In this document: positions 45,361 through 55,240 of the stretch, one piece after another
Position numbering within the stretch: the stretch's first letter is position 1
Layout of the letters: every line of letters begins with the position of its first letter
NCBI GenBank assembly: GCA_010356995.1
Contig: ML996699.1
Coordinates: forward strand, 589,697-653,696
Direction: 5' to 3'
DNA: 64,000 bases
Source: Trichodelitschia bisporula
Lineage: Eukaryota > Ascomycota > Dothideomycetes > Phaeotrichales > Phaeotrichaceae
Notes under the pieces: generated by a model
Seen by the model: only the letters and a program-made list of their open reading frames with translations
Databases searched by the model: none
Told to the model about the DNA's origin: nothing
Translations under genes and position numbers: made by a program

Positions 45361-46550
45361 CTACGAAGTAATTCTAGCCAAAAGCCTGCGAAAAAGCCCG
45401 ACGCCCGAGGTCAAAAATGTCAAAGAAAGATATGACTTGGCATTTTCCATCCCTTCCAAAGAGAAGGAGAAGTAGCTGCAGGAGAAGCAGAAGAAGAAGC
45501 GCCTTTGGTCAGACCCGTTTTCGCGCTCTCTCTCTCTCCCTCTCTCTCTCACTTGACGCTCAGCCTCAAGCTCCATGCGTCTCTTTCCATATTGTGTGCC
45601 TTTGTCTGCATTCTCAGTGCTTCCTATCAGCTCTTTTTCGCCTTGAAGGGCTTCCCGCATTAACGAGGTAGAAGCTGCCCTTTGAACCCACCCCTTCTCT
45701 CGGCCTTCTCACCCCTTCAACCCACCACCTCCCATACCACCGACTCCCCCCCCCCTCCTTCCTCCCTCCACCGACTCCCCCCCCTCCCTCCTCCCTCCAC
45801 CCACCGCAGCGACCCCCCCCAGCTCCTCCATTTCATTCACCATTGTTATTCGTCGCTTTTGCCAACTTTCGAGGCGCCTAGCACTAGCCATTCACGACAA
45901 GGAAATACACCTTCCTTAATATACTTTGTGCAAGGAACTTCCTCCATCTTCATTACCCTTTGCCTCGAACTGCCTTCGCCGCATACTCCACACATCGCCA
46001 TCGGTCAACTTCACGCATTATTCCACTCCGAAAGCCACCCTACCGGCCAACCCCCTCCCCCCCCAATCCATCCCCCCCATCCCTCCTCTTCTACGCACCC
46101 GCACCACTCAGCACCACCCCCGCCGCTCACCTTAGCACGCACACGCAACCCCTCCCTCGACATCCATGAAGAGGCCTTTCTAGGCCCTTCCCTGCGAAGC
46201 GAATGTTCACATCCCCACCCTCGTGCCGCCTTGCTTGAAAGCTACCTCGCTCAGTCGATTCGAACGCCGATAACCCCCTCGCACACCATCAATGCGTTGC
46301 TGATCCACCTGAAAGAAGCTGACCGAGCTATCGTCTCAACACGACATCCCGACTCATACTAGACAACATCATCCATCTCCGTGCGGCGGCACACCAGACA
46401 AGCCGACGCCTCCGCATTTGCGCTCTCGACTGCCGCTGAGCAGCTCGCGCGCCACCTTGTGGGCGAGGGATCTCGAAGCACATGCATCTCGCCGTCGAGG
46501 CACCTTATCAATCATCATCTACGCAACCTGCGCTGAAAGTCATCCTCAAC
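45361..46550 (+). promoter_or_regulatory. Pyrimidine-rich promoter and leader of the Ras GEF gene
   Basis: About 1.2 kb before the CDC25 start is dominated by C and T on the plus strand. It has a (CT)n tract at 45529-45551, and long C runs at 45746-45756, 45777-45784 and 45813-45820. A ~30-bp unit made of CCTCC blocks and CACCGACTCCCC is imperfectly repeated around 45735-45800. The frame 45682-46362 starts at a TTG and is a low-complexity Pro/Ser/His string, so I treat it as leader, not protein. The minus strand carries many G runs. Confidence 0.5.
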
Positions 46551-49500
46551 ATGAACGGATACGCAGGAACCGCCGCACCACCGGGCGGCATGTATGTGCG
46601 CGCACTTTATGATTACGAGGCCGACGACCGCACGAGTCTGAGTTTTCGACAGGGTGAAATCATCCAGGTCATCACACAGCTGGAAAGCGGCTGGTGGGAC
46701 GGATATCTCAATGGTGTGCGTGGCTGGTTTCCCAGCAATTATTGCACACTCGTAAGCGGACCGAACGAGAACGGCGATGAGGACCACCATTTAAACGGCG
46801 AAGCCGACGACGCAGATGTGGAAGACGACCCGAACGACGAGTATGATGATCTCGATTACGAAGAGGCGGATTCAGTGGGAAACCCAAGAGAAGATCTGTC
46901 GCGGATACCAGGGGATGGCATGGAGGAGCGCGACCAGGAGGAAGCGGCATTCTGGATCCCACAGGCGACGCCCGACGGACGGTTATACTACTTCAACACG
47001 CTGACGGGCTCGAGCACAATGGAGTTGCCACTCGAAACTCCACTGTCGACGAATGAAAACGGCCCTCGCGATCGCACCCACATCTTCATTCCGGAGCACA
47101 CACGGCCGCCACCAGAGCTGATGGCGGGCGGATACGAGATGCGTGACGACGATACGGAGTACGACAATTCTGCGTCGGAGGCTGAAGGCCGTTCCGCCGT
47201 GGATGAGACGGGCTCGTTGGTAAGTGTAGCACGAAAAGCGCATGCGTGTCCCTTGGCACTGTGTTAATGTCCCGCAGAAGTTCAAGCGACGTTCTTATCC
47301 CTCCGACGGCGTGTCACCTGCAACCTCAATGGATTCCATAAAGGACGCCTCTCGCTCACGTCCCGGCTATGGCGACCCGATAGATCCAAGCCTCACTATG
47401 GTAGCGCAGTCTGCGCTGCCTCCGAATGGCACTACGATGACCTCATACGTGAACGACCCTCTTGGGCCTCAGCCAGCTCCCGGCATTGGGCGACAATACT
47501 TTGACGATGCGGGTGCCGTTCCTTTGACATGGAATCGGCTCATCGAGGACATGCGCAAGGCGGTGGAGCGGTTCCGCCAGGCGATCGACAACGCCGATCG
47601 CGCCGAATTTGTCAAGAGGGCCGAGGACATCTCAGATCATCTCCGCCTCATTTTGGGCGCCGGTTCCGGCACGACGGACAACCACTCCGGTAGCCCTTCG
47701 ATCATCAGTTCCAACAAGGCCCTCTACCCGCATTTCCGGGAAACCATGTCAAGGTTCTCGAAGCTTGTTTTGTCTGCGCACATCGCCGCTGCAGACTTTC
47801 CCCCGCCCGATTCTTATGCCAAATGCCTAAAGGAAGCGAACGGCGTACTCAACGGAGTCTATGGATTCGTCGAAGTTGCTCGCGAGCAACGCGGGGAAGA
47901 GATTCCCAGATTGACCCCGGGATTCGTGCCGAACGGTAACCGAAGCGGTGGCAACTGGAGGAACAATGGCTTAATATCGGCGGAAAGCTCACTCACAGAG
48001 AAGGGGGAGATGGAGCCGTTTGCCGAATCTGGCACTCCGTTGGATCTCAAACTGTTCGACCGGCTCACCGAGCTAAGATCCATGATCGACACGTGCATAC
48101 GTAGACTGGATGAGCAACTCGTTTTGCAAGACAAGGCCGTTACACCTTTGCGGCATCGCATCATCGGCGACACAATATGTAAGTCCGCAGGACGGGTGAT
48201 TGACGCCTACCGACCCTACATATCCACTGTGGAATCAGTCAACCTCACGCCCATGGCAAACAGCCCTGCCATCCTGGATTTTAATCTGCAGAAACAGAGA
48301 ATCTATGACCTGATATCGGAACTGGTTCTAGTAGCGCAGGCTGTAGCCTCTCCACTCGCGGATGAGTGGGCCGAGAACCGGGGATTCTCGCTGGAAGACC
48401 GTATGAAGCATGTTGCCGAGGTGCTCAAGGATCTCCGCATCACGACTTCGCAGATCATCAGCATCCTACAGCGGCTTGCCGACAGTGTTATTGTTGTTGA
48501 AGAGCCCAGACCCAAGGAGCGCGAAGAGAATAGGAAGATCGATAGTGGGGTGTCGTATCAGTCTCGCATACGTTCTGCGTCCAACCGTAGCATGGCTTCT
48601 AGCGGCATGGACATTGCTCTCGACGGCCCAGGCCCATACCGGCCAGGCGGGAGTGCAAAGGTGGAGAAGTTTTTCGGCGAAGTCCCTGCACCTCTGGTTT
48701 CTCAACCCGTTGCTGAGGAGGCACCTGCGTTCCTACGGCTCGACTTTGAGAGCGAGATCACGTACGATACTAAAGTCAGCCCGCCACAGCTCAAAGGAGG
48801 AACGCTTACGGCGCTCGTGGAGCAGCTGACGAGGCACGACCGTCTGGATTCGCCGTTCAACAACACTTTCCTTCTCACTTACCGGTCGTTTACTACAGCA
48901 AATGAGCTGTTCGAGATGCTGGTAAATCGATGGGGCATTCAACCTCCGGAAGGCCTGTCTGCCGAGGACTACCAGACCTGGGTGGACAAGAAGCAGAAGC
49001 CCATCCAGTTTCGTGTGGTCAACATTCTGAAGAGTTGGTTTGACAACTACTGGATGGAAGGCAACGATGAGGAGGCCCGGGCATTGATGATGCGCGTTCT
49101 CCTATTTGCCAAAGACTTTGTGGCGACTACAAATACACCTGGAGCTGCCCCGCTCATCACAACCATTGAATCCCGCCTGAAGGGACAAGATACGGCCATC
49201 AAACGCCTTGTCCTAACGATGAACCAGACCACGCCATCGCCCATTCTACCCAGAAACATGCGGAAGCTCAAATTCCTGGATATTGACGTCACCGAGTTTG
49301 CGCGCCAGTTGACCATCATTGAGTCACGACTATACGGCAAAATCAAGCCCACTGAGTGCCTGAACAAGACGTGGCAGAAGAAACTTTTGCCTGGCGAAGC
49401 AGACCCAGCCGCAAACATCAAGTCTCTCATTTTTCACTCCAACCAGCTGACCAACTGGGTGGCCCAGATCATTCTCAACCAGACAGAAGTGAAGCGCAGA

Positions 49501-50263
49501 GTGGCTGTTATAAAGCACTTCGTGAGCGTGGCTGACGTAGGTTACATCCCTGCTCGCCGATGCAACTGCTAATGTATGCCAGAAATGCCGTGGCCTCAAT
49601 AACTTCTCTACTCTTACGTCCATTATATCAGCTCTCGGGACGGCGCCTATCCACCGATTGTCGCGAACTTGGCACCAGGTTAACGGAAAAACCAAGGAGA
49701 CACTGGAGTCCATGCGCGCTCTGATGGCCAGCACCAAAAACTTTGCTGTATACCGCGACACGCTGCACAAGGCAAACCCTCCTTGCACGCCGTTCTTGGG
49801 TATATAACATCCCTTTTCGTATATTATACTTGACTAACAGGTTCAGGGGTCTATCTCACTGACCTGACCTTCATCGAAGACGGCATTCCTTCTGTCATCA
49901 AGAAGTCCAACCTCATCAACTTTGCCAAGCGGGCTAAAACAGCCGAGGTCATCCGGGATATTCAGCAGTACCAAAACGTGCCCTACCCTCTGCAGCCAGT
50001 TCCTGAGCTGCAGGAATTCATCATGGCCAGCGTCAAGCAAGCCGGAGACGTCCACGAGATGTACGAACAAAGCTTAGCGGTGGAGCCGCGCGAGCGTGAA
50101 GATGAAAAAATAGCAAGGTACGGCAATCACTGAACCCCAGCGGGTGCGGTTTGATTTCCAGTCCGAAGTTCATGCTAGCATGAGGTGGTGGGTGCTTTAA
50201 CTTGGTTCTTTGAACTGACTTTCGGCCTCCGCTAGACTGTTATCAGAATCCGGATTCCTATAA
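46551..50263 (+). CDS. CDC25: CDC25-type Ras guanine-nucleotide exchange factor
   Basis: Activates Ras by GDP/GTP exchange at membranes, upstream of cAMP/PKA or MAPK signalling. The spliced model has exons 46551-47219, 47278-49536, 49583-49799, 49847-50117 and 50236-50263 (introns of 58, 46, 47 and 118 nt), giving 1147 residues. An SH3 domain lies at about 16-66 (ALYDYEADDRTSLSF...GWWDGYLNGVRGWFPSNY). An acidic linker and a WW-like segment (FWIPQATPDGRLYYFN, about 137-155) follow. The middle is helical. The RasGEF N-terminal domain is near 715-850 (GTLTALVEQLTRHD...FLLTYRSFTT). The catalytic domain is near 880-1130 (IDVTEFARQLTIIESRLY, NQLTNWVAQIIL, LGVYLTDLTFIEDG). The 28-nt last exon adds the tail LLSESGFL. 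An in-frame ATG at 46482 exists, but the ATG at 46551 gives the usual start. Confidence 0.94.
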
Positions 50264-51142
50264 TGATACCCACGAAAACCAAGAAGGTCGGTGGTCACGA
50301 ATGCACCGGCACGAGCCCCAGGCGACTGCAACTCTCATGTTTGCTGCAGACTTCGTCTTTGGGGTGGAGATTAACGCGGAGTTTGGCGCGGGGAGATTTC
50401 GCTGCGTGTGTGGGTTTGCTGTTGTGGGGTTTGTTGCTGCATGCCATGTATGGAGGCTTTGTGATGGCGCGAGATGTTTTCATATATTCGGTCATATACG
50501 ACTGCGTATCTGCACAATGTGAGGTTTGGGGTTTGCTGGTGTTTCTTGTGGCGGATAGCTGACAGCGGAGGGCGTCTGTAGGGGCCGGGGCAGATATTCT
50601 CCGGGGGCTATGTTGATAGCAATGACCGGACGCTGTCCCATGCTGGCCCTTTTTGGGGAAAAAAGGAATTTGTGCTCTTTAGGGCACGATAGATGCTTCT
50701 GGCGTGGTGTGAGGTCCATTACACGGGCTTGGGGGCCAGTGCCTAGTATCAAAAGTACTCAACACCACACTCACTAGGATCCTGATTGCAATCTAACGAT
50801 CGCCTCATCCGCATCTTCTGCAATCTCCCAGCCGCAACGACCTTCCTCCACATACCGTGGGCACTTGCGATTTGCTGGTAAACTAATTCGAGAAATCAGG
50901 TAAAAACTATTCGGCAGCTGCAATCCCCTCGCTCTCCTCACTTGGCTAAGCTGTCTTGGTCGCGCTCTCTAATGACGTCCCTTCCCTCACTCGCAGCTCC
51001 CTCAGACCCACGTGTGAACAGAGATGTTTACGCTCGTGCCTCTCTTTGCCAGCTCTAAGCACAACTTTCGCACGACAACTTCTTTTGCACCCGGTGCTGA
51101 TCATCGCAGTAACACATATCCCGCGATCCATCAGTCGCCATC
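50264..51142. other. Gap between Ras GEF and GH16 genes
   Basis: 879 bp between two plus-strand genes: Ras GEF 3' UTR and the GH16 promoter. Frames at 50263-50562 (plus) and 50492-50752 (minus) lack recognisable features. Nothing else seen. Confidence 0.45.
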
Positions 51143-52407
51143 ATGAGCCTCCTCTTCTACATTACATGCTTTTTCTTTCTCCGAATTCCCCTCATCTTCG
51201 CACAGTGCGAGTGTGGCTTCTCCGTCAATGCCACCGACGCACCTCAACATGCTTTCTTCACCGATTCGCTCGTTACGGACTTCACGAAGGGCCTTCCACG
51301 AAGCGAATGGGTCGCTCAGAACTATAGTGTGCCTCACGACACCGAGTCTCGCGGTCCTTATGGCAAGAATGCGAGTGTGAGCAACGTTGTCGACACCCCC
51401 GACGGTGTACAGCTGTGGGTCCGCGCACCCGAGGGTAGCTCTGTCGGGATGGCTGAGCTCGTCTCTGCTCGCTATGACATGCACTACGGAAGCTTTCGTG
51501 CGCGCATGAAGTTGGCAAACACCAATGGGTCCTGCGGCTCTTTCTTTTTCGTAAGACTACCGCTGGGCCACACCACCTCAGTAACTGACGCGTCTAGTAC
51601 CACAACGACACTCAGGAGATCGACATGGAGTTCCTTTATAGAGAGTACAATCAGGCTGACGGCATGGTCAATTTGGTTATCCAGTCTCCAGAGTCGCAAG
51701 CTCAAGGCTATAATGCTCGCAACACTCCTGGTTTTGACCAACACCCGCTTCCATTCCGCCCTGACCTCGACTGGCATGAATACCGCTTCGATTGGACGCC
51801 ATCAGAGGTTGCATTCTATGGAGACAACTCCCTGCTTCACGTTATGACAGAGGCTATACCGAACACGCCTGGTAAACTGATGCTAAACCACTGGAGCAAC
51901 GGCGACCCCGGTTGGAGTGGCGGTCCTCCGGATGTGGACACGGCTTTCACTGTCTCACACCTACATGCTTACTTCAATTCGAGCGACTCCAAGCGACGCG
52001 CGGCGTACAAGAAGCGTTGTCCCAAAGTCGACCAGAGCAAGATCTGCATTATATCGGACGATATCACCAAGACCCAGGCGCCCTCGACCCCGGTTGGGAA
52101 GCCCTCGACATCACTGCTACCTCCTGGTTCTGAGTCTGATGGCGACGAGCGCAAGCCTTCGAAACTTGGACGCGATATCGGCATCGGTGCTGCCGTTGTC
52201 GTTGCCCTCGTCATCCTGGTAGGCATCGCCGCGACTAAGCACAAATGGAAGCCTATTCTCGACCAGCGCGTGCTCCCAGCGTTTTGCTGCGGGCGTCGTG
52301 CGTCGACCAAAGTCTCTTCTGAATCCTTTGAAGCGGACAAGGTGGAATCAGGAGAGTTTGAGCCTTCACTTCCGCAGGTGGAGCGGCGGGGACGGTCTCG
52401 TATCTAG
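51143..52407 (+). CDS. Membrane-anchored GH16 glycosidase/transglycosylase
   Basis: Secretory glycoside hydrolase family 16 enzyme acting on beta-glucans or related wall polymers. Exons are 51143-51550 and 51598-52407 (47-nt intron), giving 405 residues. A signal peptide (LLFYITCFFFLRIPLIFA) ends near residue 20, followed by a Cys pair CEC. The catalytic beta-strand reads QEIDMEF; E143, D145 and E147 match the ExDxE triad. Aromatic subsites include DLDWHEYRFDWTP and LMLNHWSNGDPGWSGGPP. After the lectin-like fold comes a Ser/Thr/Pro linker, one membrane helix at 331-348 and a cytosolic tail of about 57 residues with Cys-Cys and basic residues. A true membrane helix with a long tail, instead of a GPI site, is a feature of one fungal GH16 branch. 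Several N-glycosylation sequons occur. Exact linkage specificity cannot be told. Confidence 0.9.
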
Positions 52408-52875
52408 CGTTTCTGTCGTACATGAGTCAAGCGTGTACCACTTCGGGTACGCCTTGGACGGAGCCTGTCATTATGCATAGCTATTGCGTTTGGGAGTTAC
52501 ACGGTTTGGGATCTCAGGACCAAGTGCCTGAGTTCTCCATCGGACTAACACGTTTGGAAAAAAACTCTCTTGGTTCTTGGGACTGGCTTGGGCTGTATTG
52601 GTATATCGGGCACGGCTACCTTGGGCATAGATTTGGCGTTGTGCTTCGTGGGGGAGATACCTTGGGGCATCGGGGGCGCGGTATTGAGGGCGTATGGCGT
52701 TACTGCACATGATACCTGGTAATCATAATGGTGTGGCGTTCAGAGTGCTGTGTTGCACGATGCTTGTGAATTACAATCTCCTACCAAACTCCTGACGCTG
52801 GTCAGCGCCCCTGATGTCCCGGCCTACAACGCCTCGGCTTCGCTTGTTGATGCTACACTTAACTGAGGACTAGTT
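52408..52875. other. Convergent gap, GH16 / HSBP1-like gene
   Basis: 468 bp between two stop codons, presumably two 3' UTRs. No repeat or gene seen. Confidence 0.45.
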
Positions 52876-53246
52876 CTACTTATCGCCCGGCTTCTGCGCC
52901 TGGATCGCAGCTTCGAGATTGTCTAGACGGCGAGACATGTCATCCACTAGCGAGACTTTAGTATACCGCACTAGAACAAGCGACTTTCTAAATCAAGAGA
53001 GTCGAAGATAGGAGGCTCACTCTTTCCCAGTAACTCGCTGCTGATGTTGGAGAACTTGGCCGACAACTGGCTGAGCAGTTCATCGACCACGGCGCTGAGC
53101 TCAGCGGTCGCCTTGTCTGGCTCACCGGCGGTATCGGGCTGGGTCTGGATTAGAGGAAGCTTGTTCACGGGTTCTGGGGGTGGGTTTACGAGGCTGTCAT
53201 CCAGCTTGACGGTTGACGCGGTTGAGGGGCGCTTGGGGTCGGCCAT
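52876..53246 (-). CDS. HSBP1: HSBP1-like short coiled-coil protein
   Basis: Resembles heat-shock-factor-binding protein 1, a small trimeric coiled coil that in animals binds HSF1 and also occurs in endosomal assemblies. Exons are 53246-53021 and 52955-52876 (65-nt intron, TACTAAAG acceptor), giving 101 residues. A disordered Pro/Thr-rich head of about 45 residues is followed by regular heptads: LSAVVDELLSQLSAKFSNISSELLGK and, after the splice, ISLVDDMSRRLDNLEAAI. The DDMSRRLDNLE stretch matches the conserved DDMSSRIDDLE of HSBP1. Ends KPGDK. The unspliced frame would run into SEPPIFDSLDL and lose the second half of the heptads. Divergent from EBP2 across 425 bp. Role in fungi is not established to my knowledge. 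Confidence 0.8.
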
Positions 53247-53671
53247 GGTTGCTGGATGGGGTTCGCGGGATGGTTTTTGCGGGATCTGGAGGGTGAATTT
53301 GTATGATTTCTTTGGAAAATTTCTTGATCGAGGAGCCTGGTCAACGTTTGAATAAGCTCTCTGAAGGATTGATGTGGATTCGATGCTTGCCATGAACACG
53401 TGACGACGTGGATGCATCGCTGAATCGGGGTGGAGCGGTGGAGTAGTTTGCCAAGGCGCGGGCGGGGGCCAAGATTTCGAAATTTTGGGACGAGGCGCGC
53501 GGGAGGGCTGGGGGACTTTTTTACTTAGTCTGAACATTGAGATTTTGAGACTTGACTTTACGCTCTCTTCCCACTCAGGAGTTCAACTTTTGTCCGAGAC
53601 TTCTCTACTGCACTGTCTAGGTTGAGGCACGCTTCGCTGAATTCCTTTGTTTTGCACTGTAATCCGTCGCC
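53247..53671. promoter_or_regulatory. Bidirectional promoter region, HSBP1-like / EBP2
   Basis: 425 bp between two divergent ATGs. The centre (53440-53520) is rich in GGGC/GCGCG on the plus strand. No TATA box is evident. Called from orientation. Confidence 0.5.
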
Positions 53672-55014
53672 ATGGGGAAGCCGAAGCTCAAGGCCGCGTT
53701 GGAGAATCTCAAGGGCGTCGATCACAAGCTGGAGAAGCAGAAGAAGTTGAGGAAAAAGGCTGAGAAGGAGAAGAAGGTGAAGCTGCAGCAGAAGGGAGGA
53801 TTGGAACCCGAGGAGGGGGATGATGCGGAGACCGGTGGTGTTGCGCTTGAGCCAAAGAAGAGTGTGAAGGGCAAGAAGAACGGCGAGAAGGCACCTGAGA
53901 AGCCTGCTGAGGATGAGCAATGGGAGACGGAGAGTGAGGAGGATGATGATAAGCCTCGGGTACGCCTTGGGGAGACATCGGGGTTTCAGTTACTGATCTG
54001 CTATAGTATGATCTCTCTCGCCTTGACGACTCCGATACTTCGGGGGATGATGAAGACTTCGCGGACGAGGACGGCGCCCCCGATGCCGAAGAGGAGGAAG
54101 ACGAGGATGACGAAGAGGAGCAAGAAGACATCGCCCTCTCAGACATCGAGTCTCTAGCCTCCGAAGACAAGGGCGACATCGTCCCCTACCAGCGCCTGAC
54201 AATCAACAACACCGCTGCCCTCCTCGCCGCCCACAAGCGCATCGCCCTCCCGCTCTCCAAACTCCCCTTCTCCGCCCACCACTCCGTCATCACCGCCGAG
54301 CCTGTCCAAATCGCCGACATCGACGACGACCTCAACCGCGAACTTGCCTTCTACGCTCAGTCCCTGTCCGCCGTGCGTAAGGCCCGCGCGCTGCTCAAAT
54401 CCGAGGGTGCGCCGTTTGCCCGGCCCGTCGACTACTTTGCTGAGATGGTTAAGTCGGACGAGCATATGGGCAAGGTCAAGGCAAGGCTGATTGAGGACGC
54501 TGCACGCAAGAAGGCGTCGGCTGAGGCGCGCCGCCAGCGTGATCTTAAGAAGTTCGGCAAGCAGGTGCAGGTTGCGAAGCAACAGGAACGCGACAAGGCG
54601 AAGCGGGAGACTGTCGAGAAGATCAACATACTGAAGCGGAGTACGCCCCCCCCCCCCTTCTTACGATGTTCATACTGATGGGTTATAGAACGCGCCGGTG
54701 CTGCCATTACGGCCGAGAACGAGCCGGACCAGTTCGACGTAGAGATTGAGGATGCGGCTGTTACGCACCGCAAGGATCGCGATGAACGCAAGAAGGGTGG
54801 CCCTGATAGGAGCGGCAAGTCGAATCCCAAGCGGAGAAAGAAGGATGAGAAGTTTGGGTTTGGGGGCAAGAAGCGGCATAACAAGAGCGGAGATGCGGAG
54901 AGTAGTGCTGATTTCCGCGGCTTCTCGCACGCGAAGATGAAGGGCAAGCCTCTGGGTGGTGCTAAGAAGGGTGGGCAGCGACCAGGCAAGGCGCGGAGAC
55001 AGAAGGCGTTCTAA
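53672..55014 (+). CDS. EBP2: rRNA-processing protein EBP2
   Basis: Nucleolar factor for 60S pre-rRNA processing (yeast Ebp2, human EBNA1BP2). Exons are 53672-53959, 54007-54640 and 54689-55014 (introns of 47 and 48 nt), giving 415 residues. The Lys-rich N-terminus (KLKAALENLKGVDHKLEKQKK) and long acidic tracts precede the conserved core LSDIESLASEDKGDIVPYQRLTINNTAALLAAHKRIALP. The EBP2 domain then reads DLNRELAFYAQSLSAVRKARALLKSEGAPFARPVDYFAEMVKSDEHM, followed by QRDLKKFGKQVQVAKQQER. The tail FGFGGKKRHNKS...FRGFSHAKMKGKPLGG...PGKARRQKAF is the family hallmark. Intron 2 has a run of 12 C beginning five bases after the donor G. Confidence 0.95.
54646..54657 (+). repeat. Run of 12 C next to the EBP2 intron 2 donor
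   Basis: Poly-C tract at intron positions 6-17 of a 48-nt intron (54641-54688), so it fills a large part of the distance from donor to branch site. Its length may be variable or mis-called. Confidence 0.8.
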
Positions 55015-55240
55015 TCGGTGTATCGTTGAATGGATTTGAGGTCTGAAAGGGCTGATACCCAATGTATATCTTAGGGCTATGACGGTATTGGCATCGACCA
55101 CATGTGTAATTCCACCAAGCGTGTGCTTCAAGCCTAGATGTAGGGACAGCTTTGGAAGCTGTCCATAAGAGATGCATAAACCTAGGGTCATGACGCTACC
55201 CGAACTTTTCTTCTATCGTGTTGAAACCCCAGAGACCGCC

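Noticed and set aside
45682-46362. 226-codon frame upstream of the Ras GEF
   Set aside because: It begins at a TTG and is a low-complexity Pro/Ser/His string caused by the C/T-rich leader.
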